Below are positions 17,822-28,563 of a stretch of DNA of 64,000 nt, piece by piece. A program made the position numbers and the translations under genes. The notes beneath the pieces were generated by a model. It was given only the letters and a program-made list of their open reading frames with translations. It had not been told where the DNA came from and did not search any database. Origin of the DNA: Rhodospirillaceae bacterium (lineage in GTDB: Bacteria > Pseudomonadota > Alphaproteobacteria > Kiloniellales > DSM-21159); contig CP030885.1 in NCBI GenBank assembly GCA_006969625.1, positions 4,556,895 through 4,620,894 of the forward strand. Direction: 5' to 3'. Within the stretch, counting starts at the first letter, position 1. Every line of letters begins with the position of its first letter.

Positions 17822-18310
17822 ATGGGGCTGCCTGCCGAAGACCGCGACACGCTGGACCTGGAGCTCGCCGACGAGGCGGCGACGGTCGCGCTCGCCGCGC
17901 GGCTGGCGCCGCTGCTGCGGCCCGGCGACCTGGTGGCGCTCGGCGGCGACCTGGGCGCCGGCAAGACCGCCTTCGCGCGCGCCCTGATCAACGCCCTGCC
18001 CGGTGCGCCCGAAGAGGTGCCGAGCCCGACCTTCACCCTGGTGCAGCTCTACGAGCGCGGCGACCTCTCGGTCTGGCACTTCGACCTCTACCGCCTGGAG
18101 CGCCCCGAGGAAATCTGGGAGCTGGGGCTGGAGGAGGCGCTGGCCGAGGGCGTCAGCCTGGTCGAGTGGCCCGAGCGCCTGGGCCCGCAGCTTCCGCGCG
18201 ACCGGCTGGAAATCGTGCTGCGCGCGCCCGACCCCGAGGGCACCCGCCGCCAGGCCCGCCTGACCGCCCATGGCGCCTGGCGGGCGCGCCTGAAGGAACT
18301 CGCGGCATGA
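17822..18310 (+). CDS. tsaE: tRNA t6A biosynthesis ATPase TsaE
   Basis: TsaE is the ATPase that supports the TsaD-TsaB complex making N6-threonylcarbamoyladenosine at position 37 of ANN-decoding tRNAs. The 162-residue protein shows Walker [15 protein letters not shown] (about residues 43-56), [12 protein letters not shown] (switch-I-like) and HFDLYRLE plus VEWPERL, all typical. The ATG at 17822 gives the normal length. The partner gene tsaD is also in the window (36569-37624). It heads the tsaE-amgK-murU run, with the kinase starting 16 bases downstream. Confidence 0.93.
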   Translation: MGLPAEDRDTLDLELADEAATVALAARLAPLLRPGDLVALGGDLGAGKTAFARALINALPGAPEEVPSPTFTLVQLYERGDLSVWHFDLYRLERPEEIWELGLEEALAEGVSLVEWPERLGPQLPRDRLEIVLRAPDPEGTRRQARLTAHGAWRARLKELAA

Positions 18311-18326
18311 GCCCAGGGGGGCACCG

Positions 18327-19361
18327 ATGAGCCTGGCGACGCCCGACGCCCGGCAGGCGCGGCAGCAGGCCCTGCGCGCCTTCCTCGAGGACAACGGCTG
18401 GCAGATGTCGGACCGCGCGACGCTCGCCGCCGACGCCTCCTTCCGCCGCTACGACCGGCTGCGCCGCGGCGCCGAGACGGCGGTTCTGATGGACGCGCCG
18501 CCGGACCAGGAGAAGCCGGCCGAGTTCCTCGCCATCGCCCGGCGGCTGCAGGACCTCGGCCTCTCGGCGCCGCGCATCCTGGCGGCCGACGCGCAGCAGG
18601 GCTTCGCGCTGCTGGAGGACTTCGGCGACCGCACCTTCACCGTGGCGCTGGCCGAGGGTGCGCAGGAGCGCGCGCTCTACCTGCGCGCCGTCGAGGCGCT
18701 GGCGGCGCTGCAGGACCGCTGGCGGCCGGAGATGGCGGCCGGGATTCCCTCCTACGACACGGACGAGCTGCTGCGCGAGGTCCGCCTGCTGACCGACTGG
18801 ACCTGGCCGGCGCTGACCGGCGCGCCGCTGCCGGAGACGGCGCTGGCCGCCTACGAGGCCGCCTGGCGCGCCGTCTTCGCGCGTCTGGCGGCGGTGCCGC
18901 CGACCCTGGTCCTGCGCGATTTCCACGTCGACAACCTGATGGTCCTGCCGCGCCGCGAGGGGCCGGCGGGGGTCGGCCTGCTCGACTTCCAGGACGCGCT
19001 GATCGGCCACCCGGCCTACGACCTGGTCTCGCTGCTCGAGGACGCGCGCCGCGACATCGCGCCGGCGACCGTCGAGGCCGCGCGCGCCGCCTGGTTCGCG
19101 GCGCGCCCGGCGTGCGACACGGACGACTTCCGCGACGGCTATGCCATCCTCGGCGCCCAACGTGCGGCGAAGATCGTCGGCATCTTCACCCGGCTCGACC
19201 GGCGCGACGGCAAGCCCGGCTACCTGCGCCACCTGCCGCGCACCTGGCGCCACCTCGACCGCGGCCTGGCCCACCCCGCGCTGGCGCCGGTGGCGGCCTG
19301 GTTCGCCGCCCATTGGCCGGAGGCGCAGCGCCTGACCCCGACCCCGCACGACGCCCTTTGA
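18327..19361 (+). CDS. amgK: Sugar kinase of the APH fold, AmgK-like
   Basis: A 344-residue aminoglycoside-phosphotransferase-fold kinase. The catalytic loop is RDFHVDNLMVL (about residues 196-206) and the metal-binding LLDFQDALIGHPAYDL follows at about 217. Linkage to the nucleotidyltransferase immediately downstream and to tsaE matches AmgK, which phosphorylates MurNAc and GlcNAc at the anomeric carbon in the peptidoglycan recycling route that feeds UDP-MurNAc and bypasses de novo (fosfomycin-sensitive) synthesis. Substrate specificity is inferred from synteny and family, not proven by the sequence. Confidence 0.85.
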   Translation: MSLATPDARQARQQALRAFLEDNGWQMSDRATLAADASFRRYDRLRRGAETAVLMDAPPDQEKPAEFLAIARRLQDLGLSAPRILAADAQQGFALLEDFGDRTFTVALAEGAQERALYLRAVEALAALQDRWRPEMAAGIPSYDTDELLREVRLLTDWTWPALTGAPLPETALAAYEAAWRAVFARLAAVPPTLVLRDFHVDNLMVLPRREGPAGVGLLDFQDALIGHPAYDLVSLLEDARRDIAPATVEAARAAWFAARPACDTDDFRDGYAILGAQRAAKIVGIFTRLDRRDGKPGYLRHLPRTWRHLDRGLAHPALAPVAAWFAAHWPEAQRLTPTPHDAL

Positions 19362-19393
19362 GCCTTTATGCGAGCCAGCATGAGAGACCCCCG

Positions 19394-20146
19394 ATGAGCG
19401 CGCTCACCACCGCCATGGTCCTGGCCGCCGGCCGCGGCGAGCGCATGCGCCCGCTGACCGAGACCACGCCCAAGCCGCTGCTCGCCGTGCACGGCATGCC
19501 GATGATCGACCGCGTGCTCTGCCGCCTTGCCGACGCCGGCGTCGGCAAGGCGGTGGTCAACCTGCACCACCTCGCCGACCGCCTGCGCACGCACCTGGAC
19601 GAGTGGGAGGCACCGGCCCTGGCGTTCTCCGAGGAGGCGGAGCTGCTGGACACCGGCGGCGGGGTGAAGCGGGCACTGCCGGAGCTCGGCGCCGACCCCT
19701 TCTTCGTGTGCAACGGCGACGTGGTCTGGCTCGACGGCTACCGTCCGGCGCTGGAGCGACTGGCCGGCGCCTGGGATCCGGCCCGCATGGACGCGCTGCT
19801 GCTGCTGCAGCCGAGCCCGATCGCCGTCGGCTACGAAGGGCTCGGCGACTTCGTCATGGACCCGGCCGGGCGCCTGCGCCGCCGGCGCGAGCGGGAGGTG
19901 GCGCCCTTCACCTTCGCCGGGGTGCAGATCCTCAAGCCGGAGCTCTTCGCCGACACGCCGGACGGGCCCTTCTCCCTCAACCTGATCTACGATCGGGCGA
20001 TCGAGGCCGGGCGGCTTTTCGGCCTGCGGCACGACGGCGCCTGGTACCATGTCAGCCGACCCGCCGACCTGGAGCGCGCCGAGGCGGAGCTGCGCTTCGA
20101 GCTGGGCGGCGGCGGCATGGAGGAGCGGGTCGCCGCCGAGGACTAG
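19394..20146 (+). CDS. murU: Sugar-1-phosphate nucleotidyltransferase, MurU-like
   Basis: A 250-residue nucleotidyltransferase with the signature LAAGRGERMRPLTETTPKPLL (about residues 10-30), the substrate-loop motif LLDTGGGVKRAL (about 88) and the metal Asp in VCNGDVVWL (about 108). MurU uridylylates MurNAc-1-phosphate made by AmgK. The start at 19394 is 32 bases after the kinase stop. The short length (no left-handed beta-helix) fits MurU/RmlA-type enzymes, not GlmU. Confidence 0.86.
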   Translation: MSALTTAMVLAAGRGERMRPLTETTPKPLLAVHGMPMIDRVLCRLADAGVGKAVVNLHHLADRLRTHLDEWEAPALAFSEEAELLDTGGGVKRALPELGADPFFVCNGDVVWLDGYRPALERLAGAWDPARMDALLLLQPSPIAVGYEGLGDFVMDPAGRLRRRREREVAPFTFAGVQILKPELFADTPDGPFSLNLIYDRAIEAGRLFGLRHDGAWYHVSRPADLERAEAELRFELGGGGMEERVAAED

Positions 20147-20170
20147 CGGCCACGGTTCGACGAGAAGGCG

Positions 20171-20872
20171 ATGGTAGGGCGCTGGGCCTATGCGCGGTTC
20201 GAGGGGGTCGAGGCTGCGGCCTGGCGCGGCGCGCCGGCGGCGCCCTTGCGGCCGCACTTCCACCTGGAGGACCAGGTCACCCTGGTGCTGCGCGGCGCGC
20301 GCTGTTTCCTGACGCCCTACGGCCCCCTGCGCCTGACCGCCGGCAAGGCCGCGCTGCTGCCCGCCGGTCTGGTGCATGCCGCGCCCCGACACGAGCCGCC
20401 GTGCGACTGCGTCAACTTCTACCTTCCGGCACCCGCGCCGGCCGAGGGGCCGCAGCGCGCCCTGGCGTTCGACCTCGACGGCGCCGTCGAGGAGCTGGCC
20501 GAGGCGCCCCTGCGGCTGCGCGCCCTAGCGGCGGCGGCCGGGACAGCGGCCGGTGCAGCCCCGCCGAGCCGGCTGGTAGCTCTGGCGAAACCCTGGCTGG
20601 CGGAGGACGCCGCGCCGGTGGCCGAGCTGGCCGCGCGCCTTGGGCTGAGCCGCGAGGGCTTCTCGCGCGCCTTCGCCCGTCAGGTCGGCGTGTCGCCGCG
20701 CGCCTACCGTCTGGCCGCCCGCCTGACCGCGGCGCGCACCCTGCTGAAGGCCGGCACGCCGGCCAGTGCCGCCGCCTACCAGGCCGGTTTCGCCGACCAG
20801 AGCCACCTGACGCGCAGCTTCGCGGCCGCCTTCGGCACCTCGCCGCAGGCCTACCGCCGCGCCCTGACCTAA
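20171..20872 (+). CDS. AraC-family transcriptional regulator
   Basis: A 233-residue regulator with an N-terminal cupin-like sensor (PHFHLEDQVTLVLRG, about residues 27-41, then LLPAGLVHAAPRHEP) and a C-terminal AraC double helix-turn-helix (VAELAARLGLSREGFSRAFARQVG and AAYQAGFADQSHLTRSFAAAFG, about 150-230). The sensor histidines could bind metal or ligand. It probably controls the TauE-type transporter encoded 121 bases downstream. The pair interrupts what is usually a continuous tsaE-amgK-murU-addB-addA run. The start has GAGAAGG upstream. Confidence 0.88.
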   Translation: MVGRWAYARFEGVEAAAWRGAPAAPLRPHFHLEDQVTLVLRGARCFLTPYGPLRLTAGKAALLPAGLVHAAPRHEPPCDCVNFYLPAPAPAEGPQRALAFDLDGAVEELAEAPLRLRALAAAAGTAAGAAPPSRLVALAKPWLAEDAAPVAELAARLGLSREGFSRAFARQVGVSPRAYRLAARLTAARTLLKAGTPASAAAYQAGFADQSHLTRSFAAAFGTSPQAYRRALT

Positions 20873-20993
20873 CCCGATCGCGAGCCTGCCCTGACCGGGA
20901 CCGCGCCGCGGCCCCGTCGCGCTGCCGGATCACATACGTTCAAGACGGTCCCGCGCCGCGCGGCTTTGTTGGGCGCACAGGAGGGATCGAAGA

Positions 20994-21737
20994 ATGGAAC
21001 TCGCCACGCTCGCCATGCTGCTCGCCGCCGGGGTGCTGGGCGGTGCGGTCAACGCCGTCGCCGGCGGCGGCACCTTCTTCACCTTCCCGGCGATGATGTG
21101 GGCGGGCCTCGACCCGCTGAGCGCCAACGCCTCCAACGCCGTGGCGATCTTTCCTGGGCATGCGGCGGCGGTGCCGGCTTACCGGGCCGAATTGCGCGCC
21201 GCCGGCCGGGCGCTGCTGCCGCGCTGCGCCATCGCGCTGCTCGGCGGCGGGCTGGGCGCCGGCCTGCTGCTGTGGGCGGGCCAGGCCGTCTTCGCCGCAC
21301 TGGTGCCCTGGCTGCTGCTCGCCGCCACCCTGATCTTCGCCGCCGGCCCGATACTGCGCGACCGGCTGGAGCGCGCCCGCCTGTCCTCCCCAGCCGTCTC
21401 CGCGGGCGTGGAGTTCCTCTTCGCCGTCTACGGCGGCTACTTCGGCGCCGGGCTCGGCATCCTGCTGATGGCGGTCCTGACCATCGTCGGGGTGCGCGAC
21501 GTACAGATGGCCAACGCGCAGAAGAACCTGCTGGCGACCCTGGTCACCGCCGTCTCCGTCTCCGCCTTCGTGCTGGCGGGGGTCGTCGCCTGGCCGCAGA
21601 CCCTTGCGGTGCTGGCCGGCGCCCTGGCCGGCGGCTACTGGGGTGCCCGGCTGGCGCGCCGCCTGCCGGCGCGGGCCTTGCGCGCTACGGTGCTTCTGGT
21701 TGGCGGGGCACTGTCGGTCTTCTACTTCACGCGCTAG
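20994..21737 (+). CDS. TSUP/TauE-SafE family membrane transporter
   Basis: A 247-residue hydrophobic protein with about seven or eight membrane helices and the family's repeated half-motifs: GGAVNAVAGGGTFFTFPAM (about residues 18-36) and YGGYFGAGLGILLM (about 145-158). TSUP proteins export or import sulfite, sulfonates or other small anions. It starts at an ATG with GGAGGG upstream. The adjacent AraC-type gene is the likely regulator. The substrate is not decidable from sequence. Confidence 0.88.
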   Translation: MELATLAMLLAAGVLGGAVNAVAGGGTFFTFPAMMWAGLDPLSANASNAVAIFPGHAAAVPAYRAELRAAGRALLPRCAIALLGGGLGAGLLLWAGQAVFAALVPWLLLAATLIFAAGPILRDRLERARLSSPAVSAGVEFLFAVYGGYFGAGLGILLMAVLTIVGVRDVQMANAQKNLLATLVTAVSVSAFVLAGVVAWPQTLAVLAGALAGGYWGARLARRLPARALRATVLLVGGALSVFYFTR

Positions 21738-21798
21738 CCGCAGGCGGGCATGCTGGCGCTCCGGCAGCGCGCCGGCCACGCCAGCCTGCAGGGAGCCC

Positions 21799-24700
21799 AT
21801 GACTTCGGCGCCCGCCCCCATGCCGTCCGACCCGACGCCGCCCCGGGTCTTCTCGATCGACGCCGAGACGGGCGTCGTGGACGCGCTCGCGCGCGGCCTG
21901 CTGGCGCGCTTTCCCGAACCGGAGGCGCTGTCGCAGGTCCAGCTTCTGCTGCCCACCCGGCGCGCCGGGCGCAGCCTGCAGGAGGCCTTCCTGCGCCTGA
22001 CCGAGGGGCGGGCGCTGCTGCTGCCGCGCATCCGGCCGCTCGGCGAGACCGATGCCGACGAGCTGCTGATCTCGGGCGAGGCCGAGGCGGCCGAGGGCGG
22101 TTTCGCCGCCGAGCTGCCGCCGCCGCTGCCGGAGCCCACGCGGGTGCTGCTGCTGAGCCGGCTGGTGCTGCGCTGGAGCGCCCAGAACCGCGCCGAGGGC
22201 GCACCGCCGGAGGACCAGGCGGTGCGCCTGGCGATCGAGCTGGCGCGCCTGATCGACAGCGTCGAGACCGAGGGGCTGGACTTCGCCCGCCTGCCCGAGC
22301 TGGTCGCCGAGGACTACGCCGAGCATTGGCGCGAGACGCTGCGCTTCCTGGAGATCGTCACGCGCCACTGGCCGGCGGTGCAGGCCGAGCAGGGCGCCCT
22401 CGGCCCGGCCGAGCGCCGCCGCCTGCTGCTGGAGGCGCAGGCGGCGGCCTGGCGGGCGCGGCCGCCGGCCGGGCCGGTGATCGCCGCCGGCTCGACCGGC
22501 TCGATCCCGGCGACGGCCGCGCTGCTGAAGCTGGTCGCCGGCTTGCCGCAGGGCATGCTGGTGCTGCCCGGCCTCGACCGCGAGATGCCGGAGGCGGCCT
22601 GGGCAGCGGTCAGCGGCGCGCCGGGCCATCCGCAGCACACCTTGCACCGCCTGCTGGCCCACCTCGGCGTGACGCGCGAGGCGGTGCGGCCCTGGCCGGC
22701 GCCGCTCGACCCGCCCGGCCCGGCCGCGGTGGCGCGCCGGCGCCTGGTCTCCGCGGCGCTCTGGCCAGCCGAGGCGACCGCCGGCTGGCCGGAGCTGGGC
22801 GAGCGCCTGAGCGCCGCCGACGCCGTGCGGGCGCTGTCCGGCGTGCGCCGGATCGACTGCCCGGATCCCGGCGCCGAGGCGACCGCCATCGCCCTGCTGA
22901 TGCGCGAGGCGCTGGAGACGCCGGGCAAACGCGCCGCCCTGGTCACGCCGGACCGCCGCCTGGCCCGCCGCGTCGCCGCCGAGCTGCGCCGCTGGGGCCT
23001 GGAGGTCGACGACTCCGCCGGCCAGCCGCTCGCCGACACGCCGCCCGGCAGCTTCCTGCGGCTGACCGCCGAGATGGTCGCCGAGGGGCTGGCGCCGCTG
23101 CCGCTGCTGGCGGCGCTGAAGCATCCGCTGGCGGCCGGCGGCGAGGCCCCCGGCGCCTTCCGCGCCAGGGTGCGGCGGCTGGAGCGCCACCTGCTGCGCG
23201 GGCCGCGCCCGCCGGCCGGCTTCGACGGCCTGCTGCGCGCCGCCGCGGCCGAGCCCAAGGCGCGCACCCTGGTCCCCTGGTTGCAGCGGCTGGGCGGCAT
23301 GGCGCGCGGCTTCGCCAGCGCCCTGCGCGAGCCGGGTGCCGGCCTCGCCCGCGCCGTCGACGGCCACCTGGCCCTCGCCGAGGCGCTGGCCGCCAGCGAC
23401 CTGGAAGAGGGCGCCGCGCGGCTGTGGCACGGCGAGGCCGGCGAGGCGGCGGCCGGTTTCTTCGCCGAGCTGCGCAGCGCGGCGGCGACGGCCGCCGGCC
23501 TGGGCGCCGCGCGCTATCCGCTGGTGCTCGACGGTCTGCTGGCCGGTCAGAGCGTGCGCCGGCGCTACGGCGGGCATCCGCGGCTGGCCGTGCTCGGGCC
23601 GCTGGAGGCGCGGCTGCAGCAGGCCGACCGCCTGATCCTCGGCGGGCTGAACGAGGGCACCTGGCCGGCCGAGAGCGAGCCCGGCCCCTGGATGAGCCGG
23701 CCGATGCGCGCCGACTTTGGCCTGCCGCCGGTGGAGCGCAAGATCGGGCTGGCCGCGCACGATGTGCAGCAGGCGCTGGGTGCGCCCGAAGTCGTCCTCA
23801 CCCGCGCCGCCCGGGTCGAGGGCGCGCCGACCGTGCCCTCGCGCTGGCTGTTGCGCCTGGAGGCGCTGCTGCGCGCGCTCGGCGCGCCCGGCGCGCTGGA
23901 CGACGAGAGCGCGGTCTGGACGGCGCGGGTCGAGGCGCTGGACCGGCCGGCCGAGGTGCGCCCCTGCCCGCCGCCGGCGCCCGCTCCGCCGCGCGCCGCG
24001 CGGCCGCGGCAACTCTCGGTCACCCAGGTCGAGACCTGGATGCGCGACCCCTACGCCATCTACGCGCGGCACATCCTCGGGCTGCGGCGGCTCGACGAGC
24101 TGGACCAGGAGCCGGGCGCCGCCGACAAGGGCCAGATCGTCCACGCAGCGCTCGAGGCCTTCTGCAAGGCCCATCCCGGCGCCCTGCCGCCGGACGCCGA
24201 GGCGGAGCTGGTGCGCTGTGGCGCGGAGGTGTTCGAGCGCATTCGCCACCGCCCGGCGCTCTACGCCTTCTGGTGGCCCCGCTTCCTGCGCGTCGCCGCC
24301 TGGGTGGCGGCGCAGGAGCCGGCGCGCCGCACGGGGCTCGCCGAGCTGCTGAGCGAGGTGGACGGCAAGCTCGAGATCGACGGCTTCACCCTGACGGCGC
24401 GTGCCGACCGCATCGAGCGGCGGGCCGACGGCACCTTGGCGATCCTCGACTACAAGACCGGCACGGTGCCGGCCAACACCGCGATCCGCCTGGGCTTTTC
24501 CCCGCAGCTTCCGCTGGAGGCGGCGATTGCGAAAGCCGGCGGTTTCGAAAATCTTCCCGCGGCGGAGGTCTCGGAACTCGCCTTCTGGCGGCTGACCGGC
24601 GCCCACCCGCCTGGCGAGGCGAGCCCGATCCGCCCCGGCAAGACCATGCCGGACCTGGCGGCGCTGGCCGCGCAGGCGCAAGCGGGGCTGGCCGAGTTGG

Positions 24701-24831
24701 TTGCGCGCTTCGACGACCCGGCCACGCCCTACCACGCCCGGCCGCGGCCCGCCTGGGCGCCCGCCTACAGCGACTACGAGCACCTGGCGCGGCTGCGCGA
24801 ATGGGCGGCGGTCGAGGGGGAGGAGGGCTGA
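21799..24831 (+). CDS. addB: Double-strand break repair protein AddB
   Basis: The 1,010-residue nuclease/scaffold subunit of the AddAB helicase-nuclease that resects DNA ends for RecA. The N-terminus LLPTRRAGRSLQEAFL belongs to the inactivated helicase-like half; the C-terminus carries the RecB-type nuclease (ADRIERRADGTLAILDYKTG, about residues 865-885), with the catalytic D and DYK in place. GGLNEGTWP (about 615) is typical of alphaproteobacterial AddB. The stop overlaps the addA start (TGATG at 24829-24833), so the two subunits are translationally coupled. Start ATG 21799 with GGGAG just upstream. Confidence 0.93.
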   Translation: MTSAPAPMPSDPTPPRVFSIDAETGVVDALARGLLARFPEPEALSQVQLLLPTRRAGRSLQEAFLRLTEGRALLLPRIRPLGETDADELLISGEAEAAEGGFAAELPPPLPEPTRVLLLSRLVLRWSAQNRAEGAPPEDQAVRLAIELARLIDSVETEGLDFARLPELVAEDYAEHWRETLRFLEIVTRHWPAVQAEQGALGPAERRRLLLEAQAAAWRARPPAGPVIAAGSTGSIPATAALLKLVAGLPQGMLVLPGLDREMPEAAWAAVSGAPGHPQHTLHRLLAHLGVTREAVRPWPAPLDPPGPAAVARRRLVSAALWPAEATAGWPELGERLSAADAVRALSGVRRIDCPDPGAEATAIALLMREALETPGKRAALVTPDRRLARRVAAELRRWGLEVDDSAGQPLADTPPGSFLRLTAEMVAEGLAPLPLLAALKHPLAAGGEAPGAFRARVRRLERHLLRGPRPPAGFDGLLRAAAAEPKARTLVPWLQRLGGMARGFASALREPGAGLARAVDGHLALAEALAASDLEEGAARLWHGEAGEAAAGFFAELRSAAATAAGLGAARYPLVLDGLLAGQSVRRRYGGHPRLAVLGPLEARLQQADRLILGGLNEGTWPAESEPGPWMSRPMRADFGLPPVERKIGLAAHDVQQALGAPEVVLTRAARVEGAPTVPSRWLLRLEALLRALGAPGALDDESAVWTARVEALDRPAEVRPCPPPAPAPPRAARPRQLSVTQVETWMRDPYAIYARHILGLRRLDELDQEPGAADKGQIVHAALEAFCKAHPGALPPDAEAELVRCGAEVFERIRHRPALYAFWWPRFLRVAAWVAAQEPARRTGLAELLSEVDGKLEIDGFTLTARADRIERRADGTLAILDYKTGTVPANTAIRLGFSPQLPLEAAIAKAGGFENLPAAEVSELAFWRLTGAHPPGEASPIRPGKTMPDLAALAAQAQAGLAELVARFDDPATPYHARPRPAWAPAYSDYEHLARLREWAAVEGEEG

Positions 24832-27800
24832 TGGAGCGCCCGGGCGACGCTGCGGAGGCGGTCGAGCGGCGGCGGCTCAAGCTGGCCGCCGCCACGGTGC
24901 AGCAGCGCCTGGCCGCCGACCCGGCCGCCTCGGTCTGGGTCTCCGCCTCGGCCGGCACCGGCAAGACCAAGGTGCTGACCGACCGGGTGCTGTCCCTGCT
25001 GCTCGCCGGCGCGGCGCCGGAGAGGCTGCTGTGTCTGACCTTCACCCGCGCCGCCGCGGCGGAGATGCAGGGCCGCCTGGCCCGGCGCCTGAGCGCCTGG
25101 GTGGCGCTGCCGGACATGGAGCTGCGGGCGGCGGTGCAGGAGCTGACCGGCGCCATCCCGGACGACGCGGCGGTGGCGCACGCACGCAGCCTGTTCGCCC
25201 GCGTGCTCGACGTGCCCGGCGGCATGAAGATCCAGACCATCCACAGCTTCTGCCAGTCGCTGCTGGCACGCTTTCCGATCGAGGCGGACGTGGCGCCGCA
25301 CTTCGAGCTGATGGACGAGCTGACCGCGCGCGAGCAGATGCAGGCGGCCCAGGCCGAGGCGCTGGTCAAGGCGGCCGACGACACCGGCGGCCTGCTCGGC
25401 CGCGCGCTCGGCGTGGTCGGTACCTGGGTCAACGAGGAGGACTTCGCCAAGCTGCTCGCCGAACTGCTGGGACGCCGCGCCCGGCTGCTGGCGGCGCGCG
25501 AGGCAAAACGCGGGATCGAGGGCCTGATCCGCCAGGTGCGCCGGCTGCTGGGCCTGGCGCCGGAGGACACGGCCGAGGCGGTGCTCGCCGCCGCCTGCGA
25601 CGAGGCTGCGCTGGACGCCGACAGCCTGCGCGGCGTCGCCCGCGCGATGCTGGACAGCGGCCGCAAGACCGATGCCCAGGCGGGCGCGGCGATCGCCGCC
25701 TGGCTGGAGGCGGCGGAGAGCCGGCCGCAGCGCTGGGAGGCCTACCTGTCGGCCTACTTCACCCAGGCCGGCGAGGTGCGCAAGACGCTGTGCACCAAGG
25801 CCGTGTCGGAAGCGATGCCCGGCGCCGAGGCGATCCTGGCCGCCGAGGCGGAGCGGCTGGTGCAGGTGCGCGCGCGCCTCAACGCCGTGACCACCGCCGA
25901 GGCGACGGCGGCACTGCTGCGCCTGGGCGGCGCCATCCTGGACGCCTACGCGGCCGGCAAACGGCGCCATGCGCGGCTCGACTACGAGGATCTGATCGGC
26001 ATCGGGCGCGCCTTGCTGGAGCGCCGCAACATCGCGCCCTGGGTGCTGTTCAAGCTGGACGGCGGCCTCGACCATTTGCTGATCGACGAGGCGCAGGACA
26101 CCAACCCGGACCAGTGGAAGCTGGTCGAGCTGCTGACCGAGGAGTTCTTCGCCGGCCTCGGCGCGCGCGAGCCACAGGAGGGCACGCCCGAGCGCAGCGT
26201 CTTCGCGGTCGGCGACCCCAAGCAGTCGATCTATTCCTTCCAGGGCGCCGACCCCGAGGCCTTCCTGCGCATGCGCGCCCATTTCGCCCGGCGGGCGCGG
26301 GCGGCCGAGCGTGGCTGGGCGCAGGTCGACCTGGCGCATTCCTTCCGCTCGGTGGCGCCGGTGCTGGCCGCCGTCGACGCGGTGTTCCGGGACAGCGCGG
26401 CGCTGAGCCGCGGCGTCGCCTTCGATCCCGAGTGGCGCCCGCACGATCCGGTGCGCGTCGGCCAGGGCGGCCGCGTCGAGCTCTGGCCGCCGGCGGTGCC
26501 GGACCCGCGGGTCGAACCGGAGGCCTGGAGCCCGCCGCTGCAGCGCAGCGCCGAGGCGGCGCCGCGCGCGCGCCTGGCCGAGGCGATCGCCGAGACGATC
26601 CGCCGCTGGACCGCCGCCGAAGAGGTGCAGCCGGGCGACGCGGCCTGGCTGGACTCGCGCGGCCGGCCGATCCGCCCCGGCGACGTCCTGGTGCTGGTGC
26701 GCCGGCGCAACGCCTTCGTCGAGGAGCTGATTCGCGCGCTGAAGGACCGCCGGGTGCCGGTGGCCGGCATCGACCGCATGCAACTCACCGAGCAGCTTGC
26801 GGTTCAGGACCTGATGGCGCTCGGCCGCGTCTGCCTGCTGCTCGAGGACGATTTGACGCTGGCCTGCGTGCTGAAGAGCCCGCTGATCGGCCTTGAGGAG
26901 GCGCAGCTCTTCGACCTGGCCTGGGGACGCGCGGGGCATCTCTGGGCGGCGCTGGAGGCGAAGGCGGCGGCGGATCCGGCCTACGGCGACGCCCTGGCCT
27001 TCCTGCAGCGCTGCCGCGCGCGCGCCGACCTGATGCCGCCCTACGAGTTCTTCGCGCAGATCCTCGGCGCCGAGCAGGGTCGGCAAAAGCTGCTCGGCCG
27101 GCTCGGCCCGGACGCCGCCGACCCGATCGAGGAGTTCCTCAACCTGGCGCTCGCCTACGAGGCCGAGCACCGGCCGAGCCTGGAGGGCTTCCTGCACTGG
27201 CTGGGGCGCGGCGGGCTGGAGATCAAGCGCGACGCCGAGCTCGAGGGCGCCGCCGTGCGGGTGATGACTGTGCACGGCGCCAAGGGCCTGCAGGCGCCGA
27301 TCGTCTTCCTGCCCGACACCATGCAGGTGCCGGTTCAGGGCGACCGCCTGGCCTGGGCGGCGGCGCCCGAGGTTGCCGAGTCGCCGCAGGTCCCGCTCTG
27401 GGCGCCGAGGCGGGGCCTGGAGGACGCGGTGACGGCGCGCCACCGGCAGGCGGCGGAGGCGCTGCGCCGGCAGGAGTACTGGCGCCTGCTCTACGTGGCG
27501 CTGACCCGCGCCGAGGACCGCCTGTACGTCTGCGGCTACGAGACCCAGCGGGGCGCGCCGGCGGACTGCTGGTACAAGCTGTGCGAGGCGGCCTGGCAGA
27601 ACCTGGGCGAGGAGGTCGCCTTCGACTTCTCCGATCTGACCGCCGGCGGCTGGAGCGGCCCCGGCCGACGCATCCGGGCGGCGCAGGTCGCCGAGCCCCA
27701 GGTGGAGGCGCCGCCGGCGCGCCCGTTGCTGGCGACGGTCGAGGCGGCGCTGCCTGACTGGGCGCGGCGCCCGCCGCCCGCCGAGCCGAGCCCGCCGCGC

Positions 27801-28418
27801 CCGCTGGCGCCCTCGCGCCCCAGCGGCGAGGAGCCGGCGCTGCGCTCGCCGCTCGCCGCCGGCCCCGACTCGGCGGGGGCGGGCGCAGGCTTCCTGCGCG
27901 GGCGCCTGGTCCACCGGCTGCTGCAATCGCTGCCGGACCTGCCGGCGGACCGACGCGGGCAGGCCGCCCTGCGCTATCTGTCGGCTGCCGCGCACGGCCT
28001 GTCGCCGGCCGAGGCGGAGGCGATCGCCGGCGAGGTGCTGGCGGTGCTGGCGCATCCGGACTTTGCGCCGTTGTTCGGCCCCGGCAGCGTCGCCGAGGCG
28101 CCTCTGGTCGGGCTGATCGAGGGGCCGGAGGGGCCGCAGGCGGTCAGCGGCCAGGTCGACCGGCTGTGCGTGCGGCCGGACAAGGTGCTTGTCGTCGACT
28201 TCAAGACCAGCCGGCCGCCGGCGCGCACGCCGGAGCAGGTGGCGCCGGCCTATCTGCGTCAGATGGCGCTCTATCGCGCTGTGCTGTCACGCGTTTATCC
28301 CGGCCGTCCGGTCGAGGCGGCGCTGCTGTGGACCGACGGCCCGCGGCTGATGCCGCTGCCCGCCGCCGCCCTTGCGCCCTACGCACCCCTGCCCAGCGCC
28401 GAAGGGCGGGCTTCTTGA
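24831..28418 (+). CDS. addA: Double-strand break repair helicase-nuclease AddA
   Basis: A 1,195-residue UvrD-type helicase fused to a RecB-family nuclease. Visible motifs: Walker [16 protein letters not shown] (about residues 38-52), motif Ia [11 protein letters not shown], motif [16 protein letters not shown] (about 418), motif [16 protein letters not shown] (about 460), motif [16 protein letters not shown] (about 810) and [15 protein letters not shown] (about 887). The C-terminal nuclease shows VSGQVDRL...VVDFKTSRP (about 1103-1127). It pairs with AddB for end resection. trxA follows, a common alphaproteobacterial order. Confidence 0.95.
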   Translation: MERPGDAAEAVERRRLKLAAATVQQRLAADPAASVWVSASAGTGKTKVLTDRVLSLLLAGAAPERLLCLTFTRAAAAEMQGRLARRLSAWVALPDMELRAAVQELTGAIPDDAAVAHARSLFARVLDVPGGMKIQTIHSFCQSLLARFPIEADVAPHFELMDELTAREQMQAAQAEALVKAADDTGGLLGRALGVVGTWVNEEDFAKLLAELLGRRARLLAAREAKRGIEGLIRQVRRLLGLAPEDTAEAVLAAACDEAALDADSLRGVARAMLDSGRKTDAQAGAAIAAWLEAAESRPQRWEAYLSAYFTQAGEVRKTLCTKAVSEAMPGAEAILAAEAERLVQVRARLNAVTTAEATAALLRLGGAILDAYAAGKRRHARLDYEDLIGIGRALLERRNIAPWVLFKLDGGLDHLLIDEAQDTNPDQWKLVELLTEEFFAGLGAREPQEGTPERSVFAVGDPKQSIYSFQGADPEAFLRMRAHFARRARAAERGWAQVDLAHSFRSVAPVLAAVDAVFRDSAALSRGVAFDPEWRPHDPVRVGQGGRVELWPPAVPDPRVEPEAWSPPLQRSAEAAPRARLAEAIAETIRRWTAAEEVQPGDAAWLDSRGRPIRPGDVLVLVRRRNAFVEELIRALKDRRVPVAGIDRMQLTEQLAVQDLMALGRVCLLLEDDLTLACVLKSPLIGLEEAQLFDLAWGRAGHLWAALEAKAAADPAYGDALAFLQRCRARADLMPPYEFFAQILGAEQGRQKLLGRLGPDAADPIEEFLNLALAYEAEHRPSLEGFLHWLGRGGLEIKRDAELEGAAVRVMTVHGAKGLQAPIVFLPDTMQVPVQGDRLAWAAAPEVAESPQVPLWAPRRGLEDAVTARHRQAAEALRRQEYWRLLYVALTRAEDRLYVCGYETQRGAPADCWYKLCEAAWQNLGEEVAFDFSDLTAGGWSGPGRRIRAAQVAEPQVEAPPARPLLATVEAALPDWARRPPPAEPSPPRPLAPSRPSGEEPALRSPLAAGPDSAGAGAGFLRGRLVHRLLQSLPDLPADRRGQAALRYLSAAAHGLSPAEAEAIAGEVLAVLAHPDFAPLFGPGSVAEAPLVGLIEGPEGPQAVSGQVDRLCVRPDKVLVVDFKTSRPPARTPEQVAPAYLRQMALYRAVLSRVYPGRPVEAALLWTDGPRLMPLPAAALAPYAPLPSAEGRAS

Positions 28419-28563
28419 CGCTTTCCGAAGCCGCTCGCCATATTGGCGGGCAGGTAAGACGCGCCGGGCGCCGGTGGCGGCGGCGAACCCCGAGAGACGA
28501 TGCCGCAAGCGGCTCAAGCACAGGGCCGCGCCGGCATCCCGGATGGTGAAGGAAACCCCCGTC

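Noticed and set aside
24774..28055. 1,093-codon open frame antisense to addA
   Set aside because: addA has all helicase and nuclease motifs in the other direction; the antisense frame is Arg/Gln/His-rich with none.
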